From Sediminibacillus massiliensis (GTDB lineage Bacteria; Bacillota; Bacilli; Bacillales; Amphibacillaceae): 64,000 nt of DNA. The translations under genes were made by a program, and so were the position numbers. Location of the stretch: positions 29,624-93,623 of the forward strand of contig NZ_LT732535.1 of the NCBI RefSeq assembly GCF_900156915.1. Direction: 5' to 3'. The notes under the pieces were generated by a model, which was given only the letters and a program-made list of their open reading frames with translations, was not told the origin of the DNA and searched no databases. This document shows, in pieces, positions 54,323 to 62,975 of the stretch (position 1 is the first letter of the stretch; every line of letters begins with the position of its first letter).

Positions 54323-55948
54323 ATGGCTACTAAAAGAAAATTAGGAGATTTGCTAATAGAATCAGGACTGCTTTCGGAAGTTCAAATCGAAACCTCCTTG
54401 TCAGAAAAAAAGACAGGTCAGAAGCTCGGAGATGTGTTGCTGGAAAAAGGGTACATAACAGAGAAACAGCTAATAGAAGTGCTGGAGTTCCAATTAGGCA
54501 CACCAAGTGTATCCTTATACCGTTACCCTGTTGATCCATCTGCTACCGTGCTTGTTGATCAAGAATTTGCTCGAAGAAACTTGGTGGTCCCGCTGAATTA
54601 CAAGGATGGAGTATTGACAGTCGCGATGAACGATCCGATGGACTATTTCACGATAGATGATCTGGAAATCTCCACAGGATTGCGGATATCCCCAGTAATT
54701 GCAACAAAGGACGATATTCTTCAGGCGATCAACACTTACTATCATCGAAATGACCGTGAAAAAAGACCTGAGACGGATAGTAATGAAGAAGATGGATCAG
54801 CGGTTAAATTGGTTGATCAGATACTTCAAACTGGACTGGCATTAAAAGCGAGCGATATCCATATGGATCCTGGCGAAGAGAATGTAACGGTAAGGTACCG
54901 CGTTGACGGGTCTTTGAAAACGGACAGGGTATTCAGTAAAAGTGTCCAAAACTCTCTGATTGCCAGAGTGAAAATAATGGCCAACTTGAATATCACGGAA
55001 AACAGGCTGCCCCAGGATGGAAGAATCAGGACGGAGGTTGATCAAGTGCCGGTGGATTTGAGAATATCGACACTGCCTACCGTGTTCGGAGAAAAAGTCG
55101 TCATCAGGCTGCTGGATCTTGAGAACGTATTGAAAAGCCTCGCCGATTTGGATATGGAACATATCAATTATCAACGGTTCCAGCAATTGATTGAACAACC
55201 TTCAGGATTAATATTGCTTACCGGTCCTACTGGTTCAGGTAAGTCTTCTACTCTGTATGCCGCAATCAATCATTTGAACCAAGAGAATGTGAATATCATC
55301 ACAGTGGAAGACCCTGTTGAATACCAATTAGAAGGAGTAAACCAAGTTCAAGTAAACCATTCAATCGGACTTACATTTTCAAAGGGGCTCCGTTCCATAT
55401 TAAGACAGGACCCCAATATTATTATGTTGGGAGAAATAAGAGATTCCGAATCTGCTGAAATAGCTGTCAGGGCTTCATTGACCGGCCATCTAGTATTTAG
55501 TACCCTGCACACGAACAGTGCGGTTGCAGCCATTCCCAGGCTGATCGACATGGAAATCGAACCATATTTGGTCGTTTCTTCCTTATCCGGTATTATGGCA
55601 CAGCGGCTCGTGAAAAAAATATGCCGTGACTGTAAAACAAGCAGGAAACCTACAATAATGGAAAAAGACTTATTCCAAAAACGCGGTCTGAATGTTGAAC
55701 AGGTATTCATTGGGAAAGGGTGTGACAGCTGCAGGCATACCGGCTATAGAGGCCGGATGGCTATCCATGAGCTGTTGGTTGTTGACGATTCAATCAGACA
55801 AATGATGATGAATTACCAATCGATTTCCAGTATCAAAAATTACATAAAACAGAATGGAATGAAATTTCTCATAGACGACGGACTTGCCAAAGCTGTCGAG
55901 GGCCAGACGACAATCGATGAAGTACTGCGAGTGGCGATAGAAGATTAG
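54323..55948 (+). CDS. pilB: Type IV pilus assembly ATPase PilB
   Basis: Hexameric extension motor of 541 residues. An MshEN-like N-terminal domain has two tandem motifs, KLGDLLIESGLLSE (6-19) and KLGDVLLEKGYITE (34-47), the second ending with Q57. The ATPase domain has Walker A GPTGSGKSS from 301, the Asp box VNIITVEDPVEYQLEG, Walker B PNIIMLGEIRD, and the His box GHLVFSTLHTN. A four-cysteine zinc site CRDCK...CDSCR follows. AAAGGAG precedes the ATG. Overall order and motifs are those of PilB/GspE. Confidence 0.94.
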   Translation: MATKRKLGDLLIESGLLSEVQIETSLSEKKTGQKLGDVLLEKGYITEKQLIEVLEFQLGTPSVSLYRYPVDPSATVLVDQEFARRNLVVPLNYKDGVLTVAMNDPMDYFTIDDLEISTGLRISPVIATKDDILQAINTYYHRNDREKRPETDSNEEDGSAVKLVDQILQTGLALKASDIHMDPGEENVTVRYRVDGSLKTDRVFSKSVQNSLIARVKIMANLNITENRLPQDGRIRTEVDQVPVDLRISTLPTVFGEKVVIRLLDLENVLKSLADLDMEHINYQRFQQLIEQPSGLILLTGPTGSGKSSTLYAAINHLNQENVNIITVEDPVEYQLEGVNQVQVNHSIGLTFSKGLRSILRQDPNIIMLGEIRDSESAEIAVRASLTGHLVFSTLHTNSAVAAIPRLIDMEIEPYLVVSSLSGIMAQRLVKKICRDCKTSRKPTIMEKDLFQKRGLNVEQVFIGKGCDSCRHTGYRGRMAIHELLVVDDSIRQMMMNYQSISSIKNYIKQNGMKFLIDDGLAKAVEGQTTIDEVLRVAIED

Positions 55949-55961
55949 GGGAGGAAAAAGT

Positions 55962-56999
55962 GTGAGTAAATTAGATATATTGCTGGAAGCGGCTTTTCAT
56001 CAAAAGGCTTCGGATATTCATCTAACCGTCGGGACGCCTCCGGTTCTGCGGATCAATGGAAAGCTTAGCGAACATGGCGATACAGCCCTTCGGCCGGAAG
56101 ATACAGTAGAAATGGTCCAAACAATATTGACAGATTCACTTTGGGAGGAGCTGCAGCGTAGTAGGGAGCTCGATTTGTCCTATGGAATTCCTGGTGTTTC
56201 CCGTTTCAGGATCAATATCTATCACCAGCGCAGCTGCCTTTCCATGGCGATCAGGGTCATCCCCACGCAAATTCCCTCATTGGACGGTTTAGGATTGCCT
56301 GAAACGCTTAAGAACATAGCCGGGAGTACGCACGGCCTTGTATTGGTTACAGGACCGACAGGGAGCGGAAAAAGCACGACATTGGCAGCCATGATCGATT
56401 ATATGAACAATCAAATGTCCAAGCATATAATCACTTTGGAGGATCCGATTGAATACCTGCATGCGCATGGACAATGTATTATCGATCAGCGGGAAGTAGG
56501 ATTCGACACCCTTAACTTTCAGAATGGCCTCCGTTCTTGCCTGAGGCAGGATCCTGACGTGATTTTGGTCGGGGAGATGAGGGACTTGGAAACAATATCG
56601 ACCGCGATTACCGCTGCTGAAACAGGGCATCTTGTTTTGGGGACCCTTCACACAACAAGTGCTGCGGCTACTATGGACCGGATCATCGATGTATTTCCTG
56701 CCCATCAAAAAGGACAAATTAGGATTCAACTTGCGAATGTTTTACAAGCGATTATATCGCAACGACTCTTCCCGACCGCAGATCACAATTCAAGAAGAGC
56801 AGCAACCGAGATTTTATTGAATACTCCCGCTATAAAGAATTTAATAAGAAATGAAAAAATGCACCAAATCCCGAGCTTTATGCAGTCATCCAAAGAATTA
56901 GGCATGCACACAATGGAAATGGATATCAAACGGCTGCTTGGCCAAGGAACCATCTCGAAAGCTGACGCGCTGCCATTTCTAAGTGGAAGGGCAATTTAG
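55962..56999 (+). CDS. pilT: Type IV pilus retraction ATPase PilT
   Basis: Retraction motor of 345 residues, the typical length. ASDIHLTVGTPPVLRINGKL at the N-terminus, Walker A GPTGSGKST at 131-139, Walker B PDVILVGEMRD and GHLVLGTLHTTSAA are present. The C-terminal PAIKNLIRNEKMHQIPSFMQ corresponds to the PilT-specific AIRNLIRE motif. GTG start at 55962 after AGGGGAGG. Its presence implies retractile pili (twitching or DNA-uptake type) rather than a simple secretion pseudopilus. Confidence 0.94.
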   Translation: MSKLDILLEAAFHQKASDIHLTVGTPPVLRINGKLSEHGDTALRPEDTVEMVQTILTDSLWEELQRSRELDLSYGIPGVSRFRINIYHQRSCLSMAIRVIPTQIPSLDGLGLPETLKNIAGSTHGLVLVTGPTGSGKSTTLAAMIDYMNNQMSKHIITLEDPIEYLHAHGQCIIDQREVGFDTLNFQNGLRSCLRQDPDVILVGEMRDLETISTAITAAETGHLVLGTLHTTSAAATMDRIIDVFPAHQKGQIRIQLANVLQAIISQRLFPTADHNSRRAATEILLNTPAIKNLIRNEKMHQIPSFMQSSKELGMHTMEMDIKRLLGQGTISKADALPFLSGRAI

Positions 57000-57001
57000 G
57001 T

Positions 57002-58210
57002 ATGACATCCTTTCAATACAAAGGCAGAACCGAAGAAGGAAAACTGAAGCAAGGGAAGATTGCCGCCGAAACCAGGCAGGATGCATTGTCAATTTTGCAC
57101 AGGAAGGGCTTAACAGTATTTTTCATTAAAGAGTTGAAGGGGATTCTTCATAAAGAGATTAATATACGACTAAGCAATAGAATAAAAACAAGGGATTTTG
57201 TCCTGTTTTTGCGGCAGTTTGCCACATTGGTAGAAGCTGGTATATCGCTGGTAGAAGCAACAGGGACTCTCTCGGAACAGACTGAAAGCAAACAATTGAA
57301 ACATGCACTGCAACAAGTGAAAGATGAGTTGGAAGAAGGAACATCTTTATCAGAAGCCATGGGGAAAAATCCGGCGATATTTCCGAAACTTCTGGTTAAC
57401 ATGGTGCATGCTGGCGAAATAAGCGGGAGCCTGGATGAAATCCTGGACAGGATGGCTGCTTATTATGAGAAACAATACAGGCTCACCCAAAAAGTGAAAA
57501 CCTCCTTGGCATACCCGCTGGTTATCGGTACAATTGCTTTCCTGGTGACAATGTTTTTACTCATATATATTGTCCCGACGTTTGCTGACATGTTTGTATC
57601 GTTCGGGGAAGAGATACCTTCATATACAGCGTTTATTCTGAATGTCAGCAGTTTCTTCAAGGCCTTTTGGTGGATGATCGTCCTTATGGCAATCTTAGGA
57701 ATCTTTCTATATAGGTACCTAAACGAAAAGGAGAATTTCCATTACCACATGGATCGGATGTTCATGAGACTGCCAATATTCGGTAACTTACTGAAAAAGT
57801 CCGCGTTGGCAAGGATGACGAGAACGTTGAGTTCGTTGCTTAACAGTTCAGTACCGATCATTCAATCCGTGCAGATTACCGAACAAGTAGTCCAGAATCG
57901 GGTTATCAAAAAAGTGTTGAGTGATTCGCGCGACTCTTTGGAGAGAGGAGAATCCATGGTCGGCCCGATGGCAAACCACTGGGCATTTCCTCCCATGATA
58001 ATCCAAATGATCCAAGTCGGCGAGAAATCGGGATCGATGGATGAAATGCTCAAAAAAGCAGCTGACTTTTATGAAGAGGAACTCGACCAGGCGGCCGAGA
58101 AGCTGAAATCATTGATCGAACCGCTGATGATCGTCTTATTGACTGTGGTAGTAGGAGCCATAGTGATGGCGATTATCATACCGATGTTTTCCATTTTTGA
58201 AAGTATATAA
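57002..58210 (+). CDS. pilC: Type IV pilus inner-membrane platform protein PilC
   Basis: GspF/PilC family protein of 402 residues with two homologous cytoplasmic domains (FLRQFATLVEAGISLVEATGTL near 62-83 and LARMTRTLSSLLNSSVPIIQSV near 268-289) and three transmembrane spans (near 172-190, 220-238 and 372-395). It links the motor to the growing pilus. The ATG is 2 bases after the pilT stop, so the genes are cotranslated. Confidence 0.93.
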   Translation: MTSFQYKGRTEEGKLKQGKIAAETRQDALSILHRKGLTVFFIKELKGILHKEINIRLSNRIKTRDFVLFLRQFATLVEAGISLVEATGTLSEQTESKQLKHALQQVKDELEEGTSLSEAMGKNPAIFPKLLVNMVHAGEISGSLDEILDRMAAYYEKQYRLTQKVKTSLAYPLVIGTIAFLVTMFLLIYIVPTFADMFVSFGEEIPSYTAFILNVSSFFKAFWWMIVLMAILGIFLYRYLNEKENFHYHMDRMFMRLPIFGNLLKKSALARMTRTLSSLLNSSVPIIQSVQITEQVVQNRVIKKVLSDSRDSLERGESMVGPMANHWAFPPMIIQMIQVGEKSGSMDEMLKKAADFYEEELDQAAEKLKSLIEPLMIVLLTVVVGAIVMAIIIPMFSIFESI

Positions 58211-58224
58211 TTTTGTCACTTTAT

Positions 58225-58257
58225 GTTAGTGAATTCAGAAATAGGGTATAGTATAAT
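58225..58257 (+). promoter_or_regulatory. Candidate promoter of the pilin gene
   Basis: Between pilC and pilA there is TATAAT (58252-58257) without a clear -35. An overlapping GTTAGT (58225-58230), 13 bases, GGGTAT (58244-58249) resembles a sigma-B-type pattern. Either would give the pilin its own promoter with a leader of about 100 bases. Confidence 0.35.
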
Positions 58258-58365
58258 CGGACTAGATAAATAGCAGGATGTGATGAAGGGTTTTCTCATT
58301 ATGGGCACTTGGAGGATCCGGAGCAAGTAGTGCAACCGACTGTGCAAAATGAGAGGAGTACATAT

Positions 58366-58764
58366 ATGAGTAAGAAGTTTAGCAGTCTATTAAAAAACGA
58401 ACGAGGTTTTACTTTGGTAGAATTGCTCGCAGTGATTGTAATTTTGGGCATCATTACGGCAATAGCAGTACCAGGCATCGGCAAAATAATCAGCAATGCG
58501 GAAGACGATGCCAAAGAAGCGCACATAGCTCTAATCGAAGAAGCTGCCCGACTAAAGCATATAAGTGAAGGAACTCCAGAAACTGCCACTTATGCTGTTT
58601 CTGATTTAATTAGTGATGGTTACTTAGAAGAAATTGATAGTGAGAAATTACCTAAAACTGGTAGTGTTACGGTTACAGTTAGTACGGACGGAAAAACCAG
58701 TTACGAATATAGCTCAGAAACCGTTGTTGAAGAACCTGCTGATGGAAACGATACTAATTCCTAA
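58366..58764 (+). CDS. pilA: Major type IV pilin
   Basis: Prepilin of 132 residues. The leader MSKKFSSLLKNERG is cut before FTLVELLAVIVILGIITAIA; Phe at +1 and Glu at +5 are standard. The mature part is short, acidic and has no cysteines, ending in a Glu/Asp/Asn-rich tail. ATG 58366 lies 7 bases after GAGAGGAG; the 19-residue upstream extension is not a leader. Its separate promoter candidate and a following hairpin suit a highly expressed major pilin. Confidence 0.9.
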   Translation: MSKKFSSLLKNERGFTLVELLAVIVILGIITAIAVPGIGKIISNAEDDAKEAHIALIEEAARLKHISEGTPETATYAVSDLISDGYLEEIDSEKLPKTGSVTVTVSTDGKTSYEYSSETVVEEPADGNDTNS

Positions 58765-58786
58765 TAATAAAAATTAAACCGGAGAA

Positions 58787-58815
58787 AGAGGTCCCAACAT
58801 GGGATCTCTATCTTT
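58787..58815 (+). terminator. Hairpin between pilA and prepilin peptidase
   Basis: AGAGGTCCC, loop AACAT, GGGATCTCT, then ATCTTTT. One G-T pair in a 9-bp stem. It probably lowers read-through into the assembly genes. Confidence 0.65.
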
Positions 58816-58832
58816 TACAGGAGAATACATAC

Positions 58833-59588
58833 ATGCAGTTAATCTATCTAGCTTATTTTTTTTTAATCGGATTGATTTTTGGCTCTTTTTTTAACGTAGT
58901 CGGTATCCGGGTGCCAAAAGGGGAACCATTCGGAACGGAAAGGTCGCATTGTCCCAATTGCCACCATCAACTTACCTGGAATGAATTGATTCCGCTCTTC
59001 TCTTACCTGTTCCTCAAAGGCAGATGCCGTGAATGCAGGCAGCCTATTTCCTCAGTATATCCCTTCGTAGAATTATTGACAGGACTCTGCTTCGCGTACA
59101 GTTATCACCATTTTGGGTTTCATGTCGAGCTTGCGTTTTCTATATTGCTTATATCCCTGCTGGCTGTCATTATGGTCGCAGATCTCCATTATATGCTGAT
59201 CCCCGATCGTATTTTGCTGTTTTTTCTTCCCGTGTTCATTATTTATCGAGTTTTCGTACCGCTAACACCCTGGTGGTCCTCCATTTTAGGCGGGCTTATC
59301 GGTATTTTCCTGTTGGCTGCGATTATTATGGTCAGTAAAGGCGGAATGGGAGGAGGCGACATGAAACTATTTGGATTGCTAGGCATCGCTATCGGTTATA
59401 AAGGAGTACTGATTGCTTTCTTTTTGGCCACCATTTATGGATCAGTGATCAGTGGTATACTATTAGCGTTGAAAGTGATCAACCGAGAGAATCCGGTTCC
59501 TTTTGGACCTTTCATTGCTGCAGGCACCATCACTGCGTTTTTCTTTGGAGATAATTTGTTCGGATGGTATTTAGCGACTTTTTTCTAA
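58833..59588 (+). CDS. pilD: Prepilin peptidase/N-methyltransferase
   Basis: Membrane aspartyl protease of 251 residues that cuts prepilin leaders and methylates the new N-terminus. GSFFNVVGIRVPKGE and the zinc cysteines CPNC...CREC form the N-terminal methyltransferase part. The catalytic aspartates are in VADLHYMLIPD and GGGDMKLFGLLG. About seven hydrophobic spans. In B. subtilis the single peptidase gene comC lies at this position (between folC and spoIIB). Confidence 0.94.
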   Translation: MQLIYLAYFFLIGLIFGSFFNVVGIRVPKGEPFGTERSHCPNCHHQLTWNELIPLFSYLFLKGRCRECRQPISSVYPFVELLTGLCFAYSYHHFGFHVELAFSILLISLLAVIMVADLHYMLIPDRILLFFLPVFIIYRVFVPLTPWWSSILGGLIGIFLLAAIIMVSKGGMGGGDMKLFGLLGIAIGYKGVLIAFFLATIYGSVISGILLALKVINRENPVPFGPFIAAGTITAFFFGDNLFGWYLATFF

Positions 59589-59601
59589 GAAGGTGACTTC
59601 T

Positions 59602-60573
59602 GTGTTAAACAATAATAAAAAATATATAAACATGAACATAAAAGACCACGTAATCCGTTATACTGTTGCACGCCAACCGGAGTTGGACTCCATTAGCGAC
59701 CACGGAGAAGCGTTTTTCTCCGAGCAAGTAATGGAAGACGGAAAAGTACTGAATGAGCGACAACTCCAGAAGATGTTGGACAAGTTGGTGAAAGATAAGA
59801 ATTGGAAGAACAGCCAGCTCCGTTTCTGCGTTCCTGACGCGGCTATCACGATCAGGGAGCAGCTTGTACCGGCGACTTTGGCAAAGTCAGAAATAAAAAG
59901 CTATCTTCACATGGAACTTGAGGAGAAAAGAAACCTCCATCTCCCTTTCGCAAATCCTGTAATCGACTTTGAAATACTCGGGAAAGAGGATGGACTGCTG
60001 CGGATTCTGTTATTCGCTTATCCAAGAGAAAGAATTGATCATCTTGTAAGCATTTTTAAGAAGTCGGGGTTAAAGCCTGTGGTGGCTGACATCTCTTCTT
60101 TAAGCCTATATCGGTTGTATCACCATATTCAATTGATTGAAGGGAAGGAAAATCTGCTTACTGTTCAATGTGACAAAGATGCAATGGTTTTGACTGCCTT
60201 TAACGAAGCAAAGCCTGTCTTCACTCGGAATATCCGTTCCTCGCTCTCTAGGAGTTCCTGGACCTGGCAGATTGGTGAGAATGAATTAACTTGGTCAGGT
60301 GAACAGATGGAAGTAGACCGTTATCTTGAAGAACAAGTAATTACAATCGGGAAGTTTTTGGATTTCTATCAGTTTTCCGTTATGGATGGAACAGACAGAA
60401 TATCCAAAATCCTTCTGTCAGGAGACTATCCTTTCCTTAAAGAATTAAAAGACCAATTGAAGGAACAGCAGGACATTGACATTCAATGGCTGGGAGAAAA
60501 AGAAGATATCCTGCCCCTACCACTGAAATATGCGGATATACTTGGGCTGGCCATCAAAAATAGAAAAAGCTGA
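59602..60573 (+). CDS. pilM: Type IV pilus protein PilM
   Basis: Actin-like cytoplasmic protein of 323 residues that docks to PilN. N-terminal strand YINMNIKDHVIRYTVAR, GKVLNERQLQKMLDKLVKD, LRFCVPDAAITIREQLVPA, then SEIKSYLHMELEE match the family. The ATPase residues are less obvious than in Gram-negative PilM. GTG 59602 is preferred because AAGGTG precedes it by 6 bases. Confidence 0.85.
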   Translation: MLNNNKKYINMNIKDHVIRYTVARQPELDSISDHGEAFFSEQVMEDGKVLNERQLQKMLDKLVKDKNWKNSQLRFCVPDAAITIREQLVPATLAKSEIKSYLHMELEEKRNLHLPFANPVIDFEILGKEDGLLRILLFAYPRERIDHLVSIFKKSGLKPVVADISSLSLYRLYHHIQLIEGKENLLTVQCDKDAMVLTAFNEAKPVFTRNIRSSLSRSSWTWQIGENELTWSGEQMEVDRYLEEQVITIGKFLDFYQFSVMDGTDRISKILLSGDYPFLKELKDQLKEQQDIDIQWLGEKEDILPLPLKYADILGLAIKNRKS

Positions 60574-60587
60574 CAGGGGTGAAGGGA

Positions 60588-61151
60588 ATGGTCCCGGAAA
60601 TAAACTTATTGGAAGAGAAGCCTAAAAAAGACGTCACGTTCCTGTTTATTACGGCGGTTTTAGTGGTTTTGATATTGTCCTCAACCTTGATTCTGTTATG
60701 GCAGCGTGATGTCTATCAGGTGGAGTTAGAGAATGCACTGACAAGAATCGACGATATAGAAGCGAGCAAGCAAGAGTCGTTGGAAAAAACCAGGGAGTTG
60801 GAGCAACAACGGTTTATGCTTGGCAGTCAAATCGATGCAATTGAAACAACGTTGTTTCCTTCTTTATCGGTAATGGAAAGGCTTATAGACTTGATACCGG
60901 AAAAGCTCGAAGTGAAAAATTATCAGTACGGGCTGGGAGAGCGCCTGAAGTTAACGGTCCGGTCTGACAGTATGGAAGGGATTGCCGAATATACATATAG
61001 CCTTGAAAACCAGGAGTTCATTAACAATTTACTGGTAACGAATGTTATAAAAGAAAATGGCGTGGATAAGAAAAAAAATAAAACATACACTGCCGACTTC
61101 CAAATGGAAATCAATGAACGGTACTTGATGGAAGAAGGTGGAGAGCAATGA
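60588..61151 (+). CDS. pilN: Type IV pilus protein PilN
   Basis: Single-span membrane protein of 187 residues. The N-terminal cytoplasmic motif MVPEINLLEE is the PilM-binding INLL signature; a transmembrane helix follows (near 19-40), then a coiled coil (about 45-85) and a ferredoxin-like domain. ATG 60588 lies 6 bases after AGGGGTG; the GTG at 60579 lies in that site. Confidence 0.88.
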   Translation: MVPEINLLEEKPKKDVTFLFITAVLVVLILSSTLILLWQRDVYQVELENALTRIDDIEASKQESLEKTRELEQQRFMLGSQIDAIETTLFPSLSVMERLIDLIPEKLEVKNYQYGLGERLKLTVRSDSMEGIAEYTYSLENQEFINNLLVTNVIKENGVDKKKNKTYTADFQMEINERYLMEEGGEQ

Positions 61152-61723
61152 TACTAAGATGGACACGTCTTCGCCTTATTTTACTTGCAGGTTGTCTGCT
61201 AATTGTTCCATTAGCCTTTATTTCAGGCTGGCAGTATTATGTCAGTCCTCTTAAAAGCGAAGCGGAACAGGTTGTAGTGTCTTTGAAATCAGTTCAAACA
61301 AGCACAAAGGGCAGCGGTGCGGCAGAACAGAAAGATGATTCCGTTGAGAATTTCCGAATGCTGCCGGCTGACAGGAAAACAGACGAAGTGCTGACTATGT
61401 TATGGGAAATTGAATCGGGAACGAAAAGCACGATTGAAAATATTTCTTCGATTGAGGATCATGATTATTTTTTGGAAGAATTAAATGGACCTGACTTAAG
61501 CGGATTGAAATCATTGAGCTATCGAATAGATGTGACGGCGTCGGATTACAAGGCAATGACGTCTTTTTTAAAAAAAGTAGAAGAGAGAGAAAGATTGATC
61601 AATATAGAGCGTATACAATTCGGGGATACAACTGAAGAAAACCTGAATTTCTCTATCATTTTTCGTACTTTTTATAATGAAAATTTTCTCCCTTTGAGTA
61701 ATTTATCCACTGATCCTTCGTAA
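61148..61723 (+). CDS. pilO: PilO-like pilus alignment protein
   Basis: Protein of 191 residues with one N-terminal transmembrane helix (LRLILLAGCLLIVPLAFISGW), a short linker and a C-terminal alpha/beta domain (LSYRIDVTASDYKAMTSFLKKVEERERLINIERI) typical of PilO. Weakly conserved as usual; the call depends on its place after pilN. Its ATG overlaps the pilN stop (ATGA), showing translational coupling. Last gene of the pilus operon. Confidence 0.8.
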   Translation: MILRWTRLRLILLAGCLLIVPLAFISGWQYYVSPLKSEAEQVVVSLKSVQTSTKGSGAAEQKDDSVENFRMLPADRKTDEVLTMLWEIESGTKSTIENISSIEDHDYFLEELNGPDLSGLKSLSYRIDVTASDYKAMTSFLKKVEERERLINIERIQFGDTTEENLNFSIIFRTFYNENFLPLSNLSTDPS

Positions 61724-61887
61724 TTCTTTAATGGGTAATTTATCCATTTTTGAATATTTAGCGTCTTTTTGATGAAGCAAGAGGATTTATGGAGAAATGT
61801 TGAGACCTGCCGAAGACAATTCTCGTCTTACTTTTTACCACCGTTGTGATAGAGTGAAACAAATCCTTTCAGAAACGGGGGAAATTA

Positions 61888-62793
61888 GTGGACAAGCATA
61901 AATCAATTACCATTCGTTTAGGAGATAAAAAGGTTTTGGGACAGGAGGAAGACAGTGAAGAAAACCAATTACCTGAAATCTATCAGGAACAAGCTGCAGC
62001 ATTAGAGGCTAGCATTAATACAGACAGTTCTTTGGAAGAGGATGAATTGGAGACACGGGATAAAATAGAATATCGGATCCCCCCTAAAAAGAGAAAACTG
62101 TCGCCCCTTTTTAAGGTCTTTTTATTTGCTGCAGGTTCTGCTCTCCTGATTGGAGTTACGTTGGGTTTTATCATGTTGCGTTTGTTTGCGGGAATTGATA
62201 GTGCAGACAAGACGGCTGACAACTCATTGTCCGGGACTGCAACCGCAAGTGACTTAGCTTCGGACGCGTCAAATCAGGAGTTCATGATACCGGCCCTTAG
62301 TGCGTTCGTCATCCAGGGCGGTGTTTTTTCTACATTGGAAAAAGCGGAGGAGTATCAGCAATTGTTCGCATCTTCCGATTTTCCTTCGATAGTGTGGAAG
62401 CGCGACGGCCAGTTTTATCTATTTGCCGGAGCAGCAGCGACAGAACAAGCCGCCAAAGAAGAGGCTTCTGCTTTAACAGCAGCAGGAATTGATGTGTATG
62501 TAAAAAAATGGGAGACGGATGAATCAGCGATGACTGCTGATAATAATGAAGAACAATGGCTTAGAGACTTCGCAGAACTATGGAATGAATCAGTTGTTTC
62601 TCAGTCAACGGTGACCGGCAGTCAATGGATAGCTTGGGCAGAATCCAATCCAGACTCCAACAAGGAAAAGTTTGTTCAATTGGAGGAGGAAGCATTGAAC
62701 CTGGCTGAGACTATGGAGGGAAGTAGTACTTCCTCCATCCAATATTCCCTTTTGAAAATGTGGAAACAAATGGAATCGCTAAAAGCAGAGTAG
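61888..62793 (+). CDS. spoIIB: SpoIIB-like stage II sporulation protein with SPOR domain
   Basis: Protein of 301 residues: acidic cytoplasmic N-terminus (1-70), a transmembrane helix (about 74-98, FKVFLFAAGSALLIGVTLGFIML), and an SPOR-like domain near 135-205 (FVIQGGVFSTLEKAEEYQQLF, FYLFAGAAATEQAAKEEASAL). B. subtilis SpoIIB has this layout and lies between comC and maf; it speeds septal thinning at engulfment. GTG start at 61888 after a GGGGGAAA site. Its terminator overlaps the end of the gene. Confidence 0.85.
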   Translation: MDKHKSITIRLGDKKVLGQEEDSEENQLPEIYQEQAAALEASINTDSSLEEDELETRDKIEYRIPPKKRKLSPLFKVFLFAAGSALLIGVTLGFIMLRLFAGIDSADKTADNSLSGTATASDLASDASNQEFMIPALSAFVIQGGVFSTLEKAEEYQQLFASSDFPSIVWKRDGQFYLFAGAAATEQAAKEEASALTAAGIDVYVKKWETDESAMTADNNEEQWLRDFAELWNESVVSQSTVTGSQWIAWAESNPDSNKEKFVQLEEEALNLAETMEGSSTSSIQYSLLKMWKQMESLKAE

Positions 62794-62816
62794 ATTAACT
62801 ATTCTGCTTTTTATTT
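62781..62816 (+). terminator. Terminator overlapping the spoIIB stop
   Basis: AAAAGCAGA...TCTGCTTTT with additional GTAG/CTAT pairing; the left arm covers the last codons of spoIIB; TTATTTTCTTT follows. Confidence 0.75.
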
Positions 62817-62975
62817 TCTTTAAAAATAGAGCAGGTGTTTATTGATTTCTTCTGTTATCGATTCTTTTTTTCTCCTCAGAAAGAACAGGGAAAGAGCTTT
62901 TTGTCGGTTTGTATTCAAAGCGAGAATTCTGTAAGATATTGTTACCCGATTACTAGCAGGAAGGAGTTGCCATAC

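Noticed and set aside
61698-61746. Direct repeat GTAATTTATCCA at 61698 and 61735 between the PilO-like gene and spoIIB
   Set aside because: Only two copies in AT-rich sequence, the first inside the end of the coding region; no further sign of function.
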